A stretch of 64,000 nucleotides of DNA from an uncultured Ruminococcus sp. (GCA_902793125.1 CADBCC010000003.1:1-64000); one strand, 5' to 3'; counted from the first letter of the stretch, positions 34,001 through 43,408 are shown. The notes: generated by a model not told the origin, from the sequence alone. Program-made: numbers and translations.

Positions 34001-36135
34001 CCCGATCTGACAATTAAATCTCCGTAATAGAGCTTTTCGTCGTCATCTTCGTCATCAGTCGTTTTATCGCTCGACTCGGAAGCCGGAGTAGTTCCGCCGT
34101 CGGCGGTGGTTACGGGACGGTTTTTGATTGATTTTTCGGTATAATAATGAACATAAATACCGTGTACATCGTCGCTCTTTGCGCCGTTGTTACAGTTACC
34201 CGGGTTTACATGACCGAAGTAACTTACGCAATCATAGCCCTTAACCTTAGCGCTGTCGCCGTAGACAATATTAAAAATATTACCGTCCTCGTCCGCGCGA
34301 ATGGCGCTTCCCGATTTAGGATCATCGGAAACATACATACATACCCAGCCGTGCTGAGCCTCATAGGCGTTAAGGTCGGCAATACGCCCTTTGTTATCCT
34401 TGACCGCCTCGTAGGTAATGTTTGTGTTGTTTCCCTTTACTTCTCTTGTATCGACCACAAAATCGGGCATATCGGTATATTTCTCAGCCTTATGCTTCTT
34501 AATATATTCGACAATCAATGTTACGATATAGAAAATAATAGTTACCGCTAAAATCCACAGCGAGAATATACCTGCCCATTCGCTGATTATTGATGAAATC
34601 GCAATCACCTTGGTAGCGACCGATGACGCCGTGGCAGATACAATCGCGGTCGCGGATTTAAGAGCCACTATCGCTCCCGCGATACCATATTTTCCCCCGA
34701 GGAATGTAAGTACCGTAATTGCGGAGCTTCCTATACCAATCCATTTAAATACATCGTTTACGGTTTTCTTAGCTTCCTCCCAATTATCCGTCGCGTTCTC
34801 GTCGAGCAAATCGCCCGCGGATTGCAGTCGGATAGCGTCTGATGTAAACGCGACTTTTTTATCAGCCATCTCGGGATTAGCGTTCATCCAGATTGAGACC
34901 GTTTCAGATCCCACCAGCTCTTTCATTTTGTTTCTGACTTTATCGATTACATTCTCCGCTTCCTCGGCCTTTGTGTTTTCGCCGAGATTAGATATAACCG
35001 ACATAATGCCCGCCATACCTACCATTTCACGCTGAGCGTAAGTCATTGAGTCCAAAATAGGATAGAGCTTTCTGAGATCTACTTCTCCGCTTGTTTGTTT
35101 ACCGATTTTAACGAGATATTCGCCGAGCGGCATATCCTCATAGGCTTCGTACTCATCGAGGAAGTTATACGCGTTAACATACGCCATCGCGTTATCCGCG
35201 TCGCTCACCTTATCGGCGTTCTCCACTACTTCATCCATGTCGGCGTTCTTAACCTTATCGACGTATTTGTTTTCATTAAAACCAGCTTTACCGTTTTCGA
35301 AATGAGTAGTGAACTGCTGTAGCTGTTTGAAAAACGCTTCCGCTAAATCGTGGTAATCCTTGTCGTAATCGTTGAGCTCGTCTTCGGAGCTGTTCTCGTC
35401 TTCGAGGATATCCCAAAGCTTGCTTTCTTTAACCTTGGAAGCCCAGGTAACGTCTACTCTCTCGCCTGTTTCCTCGTCGGTCTCCTTTTTCATCGGTGTA
35501 AGACCTGTGGAAAGGAAGCTTGTTATAGCGTTTATAGTGCCTGTACTCGCGCGTGAGATTATCTTCGCGAAGAAAGCTGCGTCCGCTTTTTTGCTTATGA
35601 TATATTCTCCCAGCTTAGCGTTATTCGCTTCGGGAATATTGAAAAGGTTAAGTCCCTCGTAGGCTTCAATCGCCTTGGGGCTTTTTTTCTTGTAGTTAAA
35701 CGCAAATTCAGTAGCCGACGCGTACATTGTTTCAGCCGCGCCCGAATTTGACTTTTCAAGCTGTTCGTTAGCCTCTTTGTAGTCTTTGATTTGATAGCCG
35801 TCGTTCATTTGCAGAAGCTTTATATCGTACAGAGCCTTGTTCTTGTCTTCGGTGAGCTTATATCCCATATAGACAACATCCTTGCCCGTGCCTTCGTTGA
35901 GGTTTTTCTGAGCGCAGATATAACCCTCGCCTTCGCAGAGCTTTTTAGCTTCTTCTTCCGAATCAGCCTGGAACGTCTTTATCTTTGAGATATAATACAC
36001 CTTTGAGGCGTCGGCAGCTTTTCCGACCATCTGCGCGGGGTATTCTACAAAGAAACATACAACCAGCATAATAGCTATCATTTTAATAGCAAAGAAAATG
36101 GCTTTTCTTAAATTATGTTCTTTTGTACTAATCAT
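31084..36135 (-). CDS. Giant membrane protein with MABP-like (beta-prism) repeats
   Basis: 1683 residues. An N-terminal hydrophobic segment (about 12-33) is followed by a MABP-like unit: VYYISKIKTFQADS, then LNEGTGKDVVYMGYKLT and ALYDIKLLQ. A helical region follows; hydrophobic helices at about 470-545 (WIGIGSSAITVLTFLGG to WILAVTIIFYIVTLIVEYI) probably cross the membrane. Further units include LYYGDLIVRSGKSP (about 697) and LNKDAGGKYIYLGYR (about 1440), with degenerate ones between. MABP domains of eukaryotic MVB12 share the DLN-G-GG-YIYL-YK pattern and bind membranes. The ATG at 36135 overlaps the upstream stop by eight bases; an earlier start at 36183 lacks support. It is a paralogue of the 40830 gene product (both carry a TSDA-R-Q motif). 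Confidence 0.75.
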   Translation of the reverse strand: MISTKEHNLRKAIFFAIKMIAIMLVVCFFVEYPAQMVGKAADASKVYYISKIKTFQADSEEEAKKLCEGEGYICAQKNLNEGTGKDVVYMGYKLTEDKNKALYDIKLLQMNDGYQIKDYKEANEQLEKSNSGAAETMYASATEFAFNYKKKSPKAIEAYEGLNLFNIPEANNAKLGEYIISKKADAAFFAKIISRASTGTINAITSFLSTGLTPMKKETDEETGERVDVTWASKVKESKLWDILEDENSSEDELNDYDKDYHDLAEAFFKQLQQFTTHFENGKAGFNENKYVDKVKNADMDEVVENADKVSDADNAMAYVNAYNFLDEYEAYEDMPLGEYLVKIGKQTSGEVDLRKLYPILDSMTYAQREMVGMAGIMSVISNLGENTKAEEAENVIDKVRNKMKELVGSETVSIWMNANPEMADKKVAFTSDAIRLQSAGDLLDENATDNWEEAKKTVNDVFKWIGIGSSAITVLTFLGGKYGIAGAIVALKSATAIVSATASSVATKVIAISSIISEWAGIFSLWILAVTIIFYIVTLIVEYIKKHKAEKYTDMPDFVVDTREVKGNNTNITYEAVKDNKGRIADLNAYEAQHGWVCMYVSDDPKSGSAIRADEDGNIFNIVYGDSAKVKGYDCVSYFGHVNPGNCNNGAKSDDVHGIYVHYYTEKSIKNRPVTTADGGTTPASESSDKTTDDEDDDEKLYYGDLIVRSGKSPEIAKSKIIDKGDGYQILDQNLCPEARKIKLKEEQYTYIGYKVTSNPKNAIRDIRVATYSSGGSILFGDLSYSFAGSLGFPADSKSDNKDYPGDLDGLFYTKYENAGTPIEVGSLHIVSSQDKAKAGWEPVTTFSGLPYNFATSRYTITGHGGLGRHQIRTYSYTGYLTKEDNKWESVRSYLYYEPEETYTEGTKYLSGVFFAFAMDSETGAGYHDATEALATEMFDNLSAMPNVEEASATKGVNIAESFFYKGYIADSNQKYMRMYYTWTYNPYRALTDVQMFRGAPYLPNLPYTISKAVSYPDKVSDGPNVSASYAAASVAVQRTIDVEKYVIRAVAPENAYMTTNGLLSSDGTDCVYEGFTREPQGKFNFSDSKLPWLPTNLYVTGHVKDRPRLTLHDVVISNTKHDGKNENGKITCDISGEKTLDGVEASGGFSSIQDLKDPHCLTAFNISYPSWTDDEGSVSKTDEENGSHFHKAGKPVYMYIRRENVKQRYISRIFVGASSREDSKSDDDDELEAYDTQVDLIAMQSALESGSDEMIHYDIAGDQSKSWYKTIEAGEKIKPPKKGDPAAYISVARTDDPDKAIKSLVLYKSDDKTAANQIKIDGAVYYCASNKKSFTMSNGKKYFLYYSHNQGTAPGKPFTEVDISEDVFISGRATALVVDSADVTELQDGEVVTKKTSKPYGDTSVESFIHGKYEAQTVYYNKIFTASGDTAKEAQLKLLEQGCTEFCNINLNKDAGGKYIYLGYRGFTLNEDKIDMAKTADAKEAEKDAQLQEAIYDIVCTVGEDYHPEGIMTDRYQIYYSPVAKQDGNGNLVGTNLNEGTTGPKIYMYYTTMYAVNNYNAKAKKDPDKMLSTTPKDYLKSPLTKIGFALNDYVPYSKDLEATTSGSKANKPWEYVLSSDSKTHIDLNEGAVAFDSKHMTTDNRITMFAQRDDYSVKKSAEITGGYNTALITENKLYITPN

Positions 36136-37651
36136 TTTCTTCACCGCCTTCCGCAGCTTTTTTCTTTCTCTTTTTATATACAATAAGAATTATCGTACCG
36201 ATAATTCCGGCGCATCCGACAATAAGTATCGCGTAGAAACCGCCCTCGCTGAATATAGATGAGGTTATCATTGTAGATTCAACCTGTCTTTCATCCGCAA
36301 AGGAAGTATAAGCATCGTCCGCTGTAAAATACTCCGTCTGATAACGGCTCATCCATTCGGACATCACCACTCGGCCGCTTGCGTTTGTGCCGACATGAAC
36401 ATCCGAACCTCTGTACAGTCCGCCGTTTATGATACGGGCTGTTCCCAAATTGCCGTTCTCAAGCAAGAGATTGGAAGCGCCTTTTCCCTTTTTACTTTCG
36501 TTATCTTTAATAATCATCTTACCCTTTAGGGTTATGTTGTAACGGCCGTCGACATATACTCCGCCGCCGTAGCCCTCGGAGCTGTTGCCTGTTATCTCAC
36601 AGCTCGAAAGAGCGACGTTGTCGTCGTTTATATATATCGCTCCGCCGTTCTTTTTTGCGGAGTTGTTACGGAACTTGCACTCGTGGAACACTACAGCCTC
36701 GTTATGCTCGGGGTTATCGTTGATGAAAACCGCTCCGCCTTCCTCGGTAGCTTTGTTTCCCGCGAAAGTACATTTGTAAGCGGTTATCTTAGTACCGACG
36801 TATTTGGATATATCGTGAGCACTTCGAATTGCTCCGCCCTGTTCACGACTTTTATTTCCCGAGAATACTACATTATTCAAATTAATAGTACCGCGTTCCG
36901 AGAAGATAGCTCCGCCGTCGTCCTCGCTGTAGCAGTCGTCTATCTTCGCGTTGGAGATATTTATTACACCGTTGCGCATATATATCGCTCCGCCGTAACA
37001 TTCATCCGCGCTGTCGATAGTTTTACAACCGTAAATTCTTCCGCCTGTCATAGTGAATTTAGTATTAGAGGTAGAGCCCGCGAGATAAATCGCTCCGCCG
37101 TCCTCATCGGTCATACAGTCGTAAATAGTTCCGCCTTTCAGACGGAATTCGCCGCCCTCGTCAATCTGAACCGCGCCGCCAGTGTTACTGCTCGCGCCGC
37201 CTGTAATAACGCCGCCTTTAATGCCGTCGTAGCCCTCGGATTTCGGGTTGCTGTCACGAATCGTAAATACTGTTTCACCGTTCACACGGAAAACTTCGCC
37301 TTCAGACTGCATTTTGTGGTCTCTGTTACGTTTAACGTAATGACCGTTGAGGTCAAGCGTGAGGTGCTGCCCTGTATAAGCCGTAAGGAGTTCATCCTCA
37401 ACCCAGTCGGTTCCCAGAGTTATGACAGTTTCTGTTCTACCTGTATAATCCGTAGAGGATACCGCATGTTCCCAAGCTTCTTTGGGCGAGTTGTATCTTG
37501 ATATTGAAAGCTGTTTATTGCCTTCCATAAGCTCTACGGTAGCGCCCGAGGTAACGGTTTTGGCGTCAACCGCGCCTACAGCCGTCGCGGAGAATGCCGT
37601 AAGGAGCAGGCACACCGCGGGAACCGCGGCTAAAAATTTCTTAATTTTCAT
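36128..37651 (-). CDS. Membrane-anchored Pmp-like right-handed beta-helix protein (507 residues)
   Basis: Signal peptide (1-30), then parallel beta-helix coils from about 130 to 410 with many GGAI/GGAV motifs paired with F-x-x-N (FSGNKSREQGGAI, FAGNKATEEGGAV, FRNNSAKKNGGAIYI), the pattern known from chlamydial polymorphic membrane proteins. A stretch STMITSSIFSEGGF precedes one membrane segment (about 468-490) and a basic/acidic tail. The coils would sit outside the cell. RBS AAAGGAG lies ten bases before the ATG. The gene is 20 bases after the larger beta-helix gene and overlaps the MABP gene that follows. Confidence 0.85.
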   Translation of the reverse strand: MKIKKFLAAVPAVCLLLTAFSATAVGAVDAKTVTSGATVELMEGNKQLSISRYNSPKEAWEHAVSSTDYTGRTETVITLGTDWVEDELLTAYTGQHLTLDLNGHYVKRNRDHKMQSEGEVFRVNGETVFTIRDSNPKSEGYDGIKGGVITGGASSNTGGAVQIDEGGEFRLKGGTIYDCMTDEDGGAIYLAGSTSNTKFTMTGGRIYGCKTIDSADECYGGAIYMRNGVINISNAKIDDCYSEDDGGAIFSERGTINLNNVVFSGNKSREQGGAIRSAHDISKYVGTKITAYKCTFAGNKATEEGGAVFINDNPEHNEAVVFHECKFRNNSAKKNGGAIYINDDNVALSSCEITGNSSEGYGGGVYVDGRYNITLKGKMIIKDNESKKGKGASNLLLENGNLGTARIINGGLYRGSDVHVGTNASGRVVMSEWMSRYQTEYFTADDAYTSFADERQVESTMITSSIFSEGGFYAILIVGCAGIIGTIILIVYKKRKKKAAEGGEEND

Positions 37652-37671
37652 AATCAGTCTACTCCTTTCTA

Positions 37672-40600
37672 TTATGATTTTCCGTTTTGTTCTTTTTGTT
37701 TTTTCTTTCTTACCGAGTATATAACAGCCGCAGCGATAGAAATCAGTAGTACGGCTATACCGATATAGATTATAATCGTGCCTTCTGAGAAGATAGAGGC
37801 TGTCGTAGAACCTTCAATCTCTTTCCAGATAGCGTACAGCTTAACCTTTTCGCCTTTTTTAGCGGTAAGATTAAGTACTTCCTCTTGGTCTTGGAACATT
37901 TTGCCTGTACCGTCCGCGCTGGTGTTCCAGCCTACGAACTCGTAGCCGTCACGCTCCAAGGCGTTCTCGGGGAGAGATTCTTTTTTGTCGTAATAGAGCG
38001 TCAAATTGCTCATATAACCTGTAACACCTCTACCGTTCTTATCAAAAGAAACTTTATAGTTATTGGGGTTAATCTGTGCCGTTAGGGTAACGGATTCATT
38101 TACAAAGGTAAAATCGATACTTCCGTCAGAGTTTTTCTTGTGTATTCCGACGCCCTTATTAGTGTACTTTAAGATATAGTGACCTAAAGGAGCCTCTACG
38201 GGCGGAACGTGAACATCATCCTTTTCGTAGCCTTCCTTATAAAATATCTCCTTACCGTCAACTACAACGGAAAGATGTAACGGGAATACGAATCTAACAT
38301 TAACTACCTTAGTGATTTTCGGGTAGACATTACTTCCCGATTTAAAGGTGATATAGTAGGTGCTCATATGATTGGTTTTATGGGTACTGGTGAGCTTCCA
38401 CTTAGAACCTGTTTTATCGACCGCCTTAAAGGTATCTTCGTCGGGATAAGAAATGTTTTCCATAGAGGTCTTATCGCCGTCAAACTTCCATTTAAGACCG
38501 TATTGATCGACTGCCGCCACGGTAATTATACCCGACTGGTCTATCTCGATAGTACCTGAGTTTGCGCTCTTATTAGGACCGTCAATATCAAATCCGTCGG
38601 GGTCGGGACAAGGATACTTATCGCCGCCGATATTAATCTTTGTATTCTTTTCCTCGGTACTCCAAACCTTATGGTCTACGTGATGGTTACAAACGTTAAT
38701 TCCGTTGATGTAAATCTTAACGTCACCCTGGAATCTACGCGAAGTCCACAAGGAACCGAATTTTGTTTTAAAGTTTACTGCAGAGGGGAAACAGTCGGAA
38801 CCGCAGTCGTACTCATAGGAGTAGCCTTCACCATCGTCGTCAATGGATTCATGGAAATCGCCCGAGGTATTGAGATGGCGTTCGCCGCCTGTTCCTCTGT
38901 TGTCTTTTCCGTAAATCTCAAAATACGCCCAATCCCACCAGTCAACGTCGTCGGTGACCTTAATATCCACCTTAATTTTATAACTGCTGTGGGTTGACTT
39001 TAAGCCCGCGAGCAAGCGTGCTTCCTTGCAATTCTTATCGCGGCTGATCTTACATTCGTTATTATCGCAGTTAAAAACATTTGCGGGAAGGTTGTCGTTA
39101 TGTTCGCCGAAGCCCGTTGTAATATCGCTGTTAACTCGGTTTGTCGGAGGTACGATACCGATTTCCGAACCACTCGATAATCTTCCTGTAATCTTAATGT
39201 TTCGGTAATCTCTTTGTTTTATATTGTTGGAATTACCGCCCGCCGTATTGTCTGTAATTCTTGTTATTCCGCCCGCGAGGATAATGGAACCGTCATGGAC
39301 ATAAACTCCGCCGCCGTCGCGCGCGGTACAGTTAACGATTTCGCTTTTTTCAATCGTAAGCGAATTGGATGAATCCATATATACTCCGCCGCCGCAATTA
39401 CCCGCCATACAGGCTTTAATATTACAACTATTTAACTCGACAGTACCGTGCGAATTTATACCGCCGCCGTTTGTATTACAGGAATTCTCGTTCATATCAA
39501 CGTTCTTAAACTCAAGGTTTGTACCTGAGTTGGCCCATACGCCGCCGCCTGCCGAAGAAGCAATATTTTTATCTATTACTGTATTCGAGACAGTGAGCTT
39601 ACCATTACGGATATTAATTCCCGCGCCTGTAGCTGCTGTATTGTTGCTTATCTCGCAGTCATTTTCCAATACGGTTTTACCGTTCGTATCAATAAATAAA
39701 CCGCCGCCCCATTGGGTTACGCCGTTGCCTGTAATAGTACATTTTGAGAGCGTCATATCCTTATGGTTAGTAATTCCGCCGCCGTTAACCGCGTTAGTAT
39801 TCTGCGTTACCGACGTCTTGTTGAGCGAGGCGTCTCCTTTTGACCAGATACCTGCGCCGCCGCCCTTTACAGAGTTACACGTCAGTTCACAATTGTTAAG
39901 ATCAACTGTTCCTAAGTTATAGATACCGCCGCCGTCATTCGCGGAATTGACCGCAAATTTACATTTATTCATCGTAGCGGACGCGCCCGAATCAACATAC
40001 AGACCGCCGCCGTTTCCGCTTGCTGAATTGTTCTCAAACTGACAATCTTTAAACTCTGCGGTTCCGCCTTTGAGGAATACTCCGCCGCCTTGCTTTGCCT
40101 TGTTTCCGACAATACTCATTTTCTGCATAACAAGCTTGCTGTTGTCGCTGACAAAAACAGCGCCGCCGGAAGCAAAGCCGTCGTTAGCTCCCGTAATCAT
40201 TGAAGCGTTTTCGCCGCCTTTTCCTTTAATAATCAGCGTACTTCCCGAACCAACAGAAATTATACCTTCGCCTGAACTTTTTGCGGCGTATATTGTATGA
40301 CCGTTTGTATTGATTATGTGGGTTTTACCATCGAGAACATAAATTGTATTTTTAAGCTCGATATCGCCCGAAAGATTAACAACCCTATCGTTACCGAGAA
40401 CCGCCTTGAGGGTTTCCTCGGAATCGGCGTTACCCTCGGTGTACATATCCTCAAAATACATAATCAGTTTTTTAGAGTTTTTAGAATCGGCTTTTGCGTC
40501 GATAAGCATAGCTCTACGATCGAAAGTCATTTCCGTTTCGGCTTTGACTTCTAATTTATTATTGAAGTAAGCGTCAAAGGTTTTATATCCGCCATCCTCG

Positions 40601-40794
40601 TCATCAGCGTAAATCACCGCTCCGTCCGCTATAATATCACCTGCTTCAATCTCTCCTACATACACGCTCGAGTTTTCATCGTATTCTTCAGCGAAAGCGG
40701 ATGTTATACCGATATTCGCTATCATTCCCGAGCATAAAAGGAGAGAAAGTATCGCAGACAAAACCCGTGTGGATAATGATACTTCTTTTTTCAA
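37672..40794 (-). CDS. Membrane-anchored Pmp-like beta-helix protein (1040 residues)
   Basis: Signal peptide, then about 14 beta-helix coils (about 160-570) with GGGV/GGAI and F/I-x-x-N motifs (FENNSASGNGGGLYV, ITGNGVTQWGGGLFI). A beta-sandwich-like region follows (VDWWDWAYFEIYG onward), then Ig-like segments, an InlB-type repeat (KVSFDKNGRGVTGY to YEFVGWNTSADG) and a C-terminal anchor preceded by TTASIFSEG. The GTG at 40803 touches the ribosome site AAAGGAA; the TTG at 40794, nine bases away, is preferred. It lies 35 bases after the first MABP gene. Confidence 0.82.
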   Translation of the reverse strand: MKKEVSLSTRVLSAILSLLLCSGMIANIGITSAFAEEYDENSSVYVGEIEAGDIIADGAVIYADDEDGGYKTFDAYFNNKLEVKAETEMTFDRRAMLIDAKADSKNSKKLIMYFEDMYTEGNADSEETLKAVLGNDRVVNLSGDIELKNTIYVLDGKTHIINTNGHTIYAAKSSGEGIISVGSGSTLIIKGKGGENASMITGANDGFASGGAVFVSDNSKLVMQKMSIVGNKAKQGGGVFLKGGTAEFKDCQFENNSASGNGGGLYVDSGASATMNKCKFAVNSANDGGGIYNLGTVDLNNCELTCNSVKGGGAGIWSKGDASLNKTSVTQNTNAVNGGGITNHKDMTLSKCTITGNGVTQWGGGLFIDTNGKTVLENDCEISNNTAATGAGINIRNGKLTVSNTVIDKNIASSAGGGVWANSGTNLEFKNVDMNENSCNTNGGGINSHGTVELNSCNIKACMAGNCGGGVYMDSSNSLTIEKSEIVNCTARDGGGVYVHDGSIILAGGITRITDNTAGGNSNNIKQRDYRNIKITGRLSSGSEIGIVPPTNRVNSDITTGFGEHNDNLPANVFNCDNNECKISRDKNCKEARLLAGLKSTHSSYKIKVDIKVTDDVDWWDWAYFEIYGKDNRGTGGERHLNTSGDFHESIDDDGEGYSYEYDCGSDCFPSAVNFKTKFGSLWTSRRFQGDVKIYINGINVCNHHVDHKVWSTEEKNTKINIGGDKYPCPDPDGFDIDGPNKSANSGTIEIDQSGIITVAAVDQYGLKWKFDGDKTSMENISYPDEDTFKAVDKTGSKWKLTSTHKTNHMSTYYITFKSGSNVYPKITKVVNVRFVFPLHLSVVVDGKEIFYKEGYEKDDVHVPPVEAPLGHYILKYTNKGVGIHKKNSDGSIDFTFVNESVTLTAQINPNNYKVSFDKNGRGVTGYMSNLTLYYDKKESLPENALERDGYEFVGWNTSADGTGKMFQDQEEVLNLTAKKGEKVKLYAIWKEIEGSTTASIFSEGTIIIYIGIAVLLISIAAAVIYSVRKKKQKEQNGKS

Positions 40795-40829
40795 ATGGCT
40801 CACTTCCTTTTTTAATATGTGAAATTAAA

Positions 40830-43286
40830 TTATACAGGTTTTGTTTCTCTTCTTTTTCGTATAGAGAAGCTTAAAAGTAATGTGAACGCGCTTCCCACGA
40901 GTAATCCCGCAACCACGCCGATGGCGAGCGATCCGCCCGAAAAGAGCGAGCCGGCGGCTGTCTGTTCCTTAACGGAAACCGTATCGGTCTTAAAGTAGAC
41001 GTATGTACCGTCGTAGGGGTCGTTATAGCAGTAAGGCTTATGTGTAAGATTAAATGCCGAGCCGCTACCGAACATATGGATACCTTTCTCGTAGCCCTCG
41101 GGAGCGTCGCCCTTACCCATTTTAAGCTTTAATGAATCAGCTAAAATCGGCGTGCCGTTCTCGTATTTTACGCTGTAGAGAGCGAGCCATTCCTGACCTA
41201 CGTCGCCGTTTAAATCGTTTCTGTCCTCAAGAATCTTATAATTTTCTTTCTCAACGTCGCTCTTACCCTCGGTTCTGTTACAGGGCACTACCTTATAGTA
41301 AGCGCTCTGGTTTTTAATCATAGTCTCTTTGCCCTTACTGTTTTTAGCTGTGATATCGGTTTTTTCAACGATATACTTCGGAACAGGGGCAAATTTCACC
41401 TTGTAGTAATCTATCAGTTCTTTAATTGTGGTGTAGATTGAATATCCCGCTAAAATCGCCGTAATTACCGTAAGACCCGCGGTGAGATACTTACAGATAG
41501 TCGACTTGAGGGAAGCGCTCTTTGCCGCGCTCTCAAATTCAGCGTGAGTTTTTTCATAATTCTTAAAAGCTTTCCTTGCAATATCGCTTTCATCACCAAG
41601 TTGTGCATATTTATTCACATAGCGATGTGTTTCACCAGTGACAGGGTCTATTTCCCCTTTTATACCATACGTAGCCCATTTTTTATCTGCCGTCATCCAT
41701 GCGCTCTTCAGCTCATTAAGATGTTTAAGTGATTGTTGATAAACAGCGTTCGCATTACCGGCATTTATCAGCGCCTTATTGAGCGCAATCGCCGAACCTA
41801 TCGCCGCAATTCCCGAAGCCGCCGTACAGCCCCAGAGCGCGATACCTAATTTACTTAACTCAAAGGTAGGCTCCGCCTCCTGAGCGCTCGCCTGAGCGCG
41901 TAAAGCGTCGGACGTAAGGGCTACGCCGCCTCTGTCGTAGATTTCACGGTTAACACCCTGATAAATTGAAGCGGCGGAAACACCCTCCATTTTCGCTTCT
42001 TTAAAGCCGTTCTCGTCGGTAATCGCCATAAGGAACATATCCTTAACGGAGAGGAAGTCGAGACCCGCTATCTGTCCCGCTGTAAGAGCTTTTACAATCG
42101 GATAGAGCTCGCGGATACTGTCTTTATCGTCGAACTCGGACTTATCTCTCTCGAAGAAATCAAGCAGAGTTCCGTCGCCGTATTCGGTAGCGTCAAGATA
42201 ATCGTGTACTACGATATCCTCAGCCGCAATACTGCCCTTAACCATATTCGCCTCGGCTTCGTACGCGTTGGACGCGGCGTCTATTACTTCTTCATCGGTT
42301 GAGTTTTTGGATATTTCAGTGTCTCCGATATCTTCTACATCTTCTACGACTTCGTCCGCTTTATCAAGCGCTTCGTCATAGTTAGCGAGAACGTCGGTAA
42401 AGGCGTTCCATTTATCGAGAATTCTCTTAGCGTCGTCGTTGTACTTCTTATCGAGCGCCGAGTTGATTTCGGAGGGAGTGAAGCTCGGGTTATCTTCTTC
42501 AAGCTTTTCTTTCATAGCGTCGAGGTCGGTTTTAACGAATCTGTCGAGCCATGTATTATTCTTAGAGTCGGAAGCCTTGGTGAGCAGTGTTTCGAGTAAC
42601 TGCACCGCCTCGCCGTTACCCTGCATTAAAAGGGTAAGGATATCGCAGTGGTTGTTCTTCTCCGAATCGGAGAGAGCGTTGTAAGCGGCATCGCCCATCT
42701 CAAACTTAGTCTTATTAACAAGAAGGTCGCCTAACGGCTTGCCTTTTGTATCGTCGTCGGTGAGCTTATTGAGTAAGGTTCTGTAGTAATCGGCTCTCTT
42801 ATAGTTAATAGAGTCCTTGGGTTTGTTAAGATTTTCGCGGTACTCGGTAAGAGTGGCGATAAATCTTTTTACGAAAGGCTTAATCTCGGTGTTCATATGG
42901 TCGTCCATAAGCTTTTCGTATTCCTGGTAGCTGTAACCGCCGTTCATATTCATTACGGCTAAGTCTGTTACAGCGTCGTTTACGTCATTGGTGGTCTTGT
43001 AACCGAGGTAAACTATCTTCTGATTCGGGCCCTTTTTCATAGCGCTGGAGGTTCCCGCGTCTTTGTTAAGGTCGGCGTAATTTCCTTTATCGTCGGTAAG
43101 GATTGTATATCCGCCTGACTTTAACTCTTTCGAAGCTTCGTCGGAGGTCTCGCCCATTCCGACCTTTACCTCGCTTATGTACTTTTTACCGCCGTCAGCC
43201 GCCGAAGCAACTAACTGAGCGGGAGCGCCTATCAGCATCGTCATACAAAGTATTGCCGATGTAATTGCCATAAGTATTTTTTTCAT
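40830..43286 (-). CDS. Membrane protein with N-terminal MABP-like unit, first gene of the surface operon
   Basis: 818 residues. Signal peptide (MKKILMAITSAILCMTMLIG to ASAA), then a MABP-like unit (about 33-105): KYISEVKVGMGETSDEASKE, YADLNKDAG, KIVYLGYKTTNDVNDAVTDLAV. A long helical, acidic region follows, then hydrophobic segments at about 479-505 and 589-629 and a C-terminal anchor (about 783-808) after AAGSLFSGG. It is paralogous to the 1683-residue protein (both have ELYPI, TSDA-R-Q and a central hydrophobic pair). The ATG at 43286 follows GGGGGA; the frame upstream is non-coding. Confidence 0.75.
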   Translation of the reverse strand: MKKILMAITSAILCMTMLIGAPAQLVASAADGGKKYISEVKVGMGETSDEASKELKSGGYTILTDDKGNYADLNKDAGTSSAMKKGPNQKIVYLGYKTTNDVNDAVTDLAVMNMNGGYSYQEYEKLMDDHMNTEIKPFVKRFIATLTEYRENLNKPKDSINYKRADYYRTLLNKLTDDDTKGKPLGDLLVNKTKFEMGDAAYNALSDSEKNNHCDILTLLMQGNGEAVQLLETLLTKASDSKNNTWLDRFVKTDLDAMKEKLEEDNPSFTPSEINSALDKKYNDDAKRILDKWNAFTDVLANYDEALDKADEVVEDVEDIGDTEISKNSTDEEVIDAASNAYEAEANMVKGSIAAEDIVVHDYLDATEYGDGTLLDFFERDKSEFDDKDSIRELYPIVKALTAGQIAGLDFLSVKDMFLMAITDENGFKEAKMEGVSAASIYQGVNREIYDRGGVALTSDALRAQASAQEAEPTFELSKLGIALWGCTAASGIAAIGSAIALNKALINAGNANAVYQQSLKHLNELKSAWMTADKKWATYGIKGEIDPVTGETHRYVNKYAQLGDESDIARKAFKNYEKTHAEFESAAKSASLKSTICKYLTAGLTVITAILAGYSIYTTIKELIDYYKVKFAPVPKYIVEKTDITAKNSKGKETMIKNQSAYYKVVPCNRTEGKSDVEKENYKILEDRNDLNGDVGQEWLALYSVKYENGTPILADSLKLKMGKGDAPEGYEKGIHMFGSGSAFNLTHKPYCYNDPYDGTYVYFKTDTVSVKEQTAAGSLFSGGSLAIGVVAGLLVGSAFTLLLSFSIRKRRETKPV

Positions 43287-43352
43287 AATATGGATTCCCC
43301 CTATATAATTTTTGTCATTATAGCTGACTTCGGGAACATTATAACACACTTT

Positions 43353-43373
43353 GGGGGACAAAAGGGGGACAAA
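43353..43373 (-). promoter_or_regulatory. Direct repeat TTTGTCCCCC x2 upstream of the surface operon
   Basis: On the minus strand TTTGTCCCCC occurs twice with an 11-base period, followed by a TATAAT-like box (rc of 43338-43343). The -35 is poor, so an activator binding two half-sites on one face of the helix is plausible. Confidence 0.5.
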
Positions 43374-43408
43374 TCGAAGTTTTTTTCGAAAAATTATATA
43401 AAATTTTA

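Noticed and set aside
36683..37501. Plus-strand frame of 272 codons
   Set aside because: It is antisense to the beta-helix gene; the low-stop shadow arises from repeated GGAI coils.
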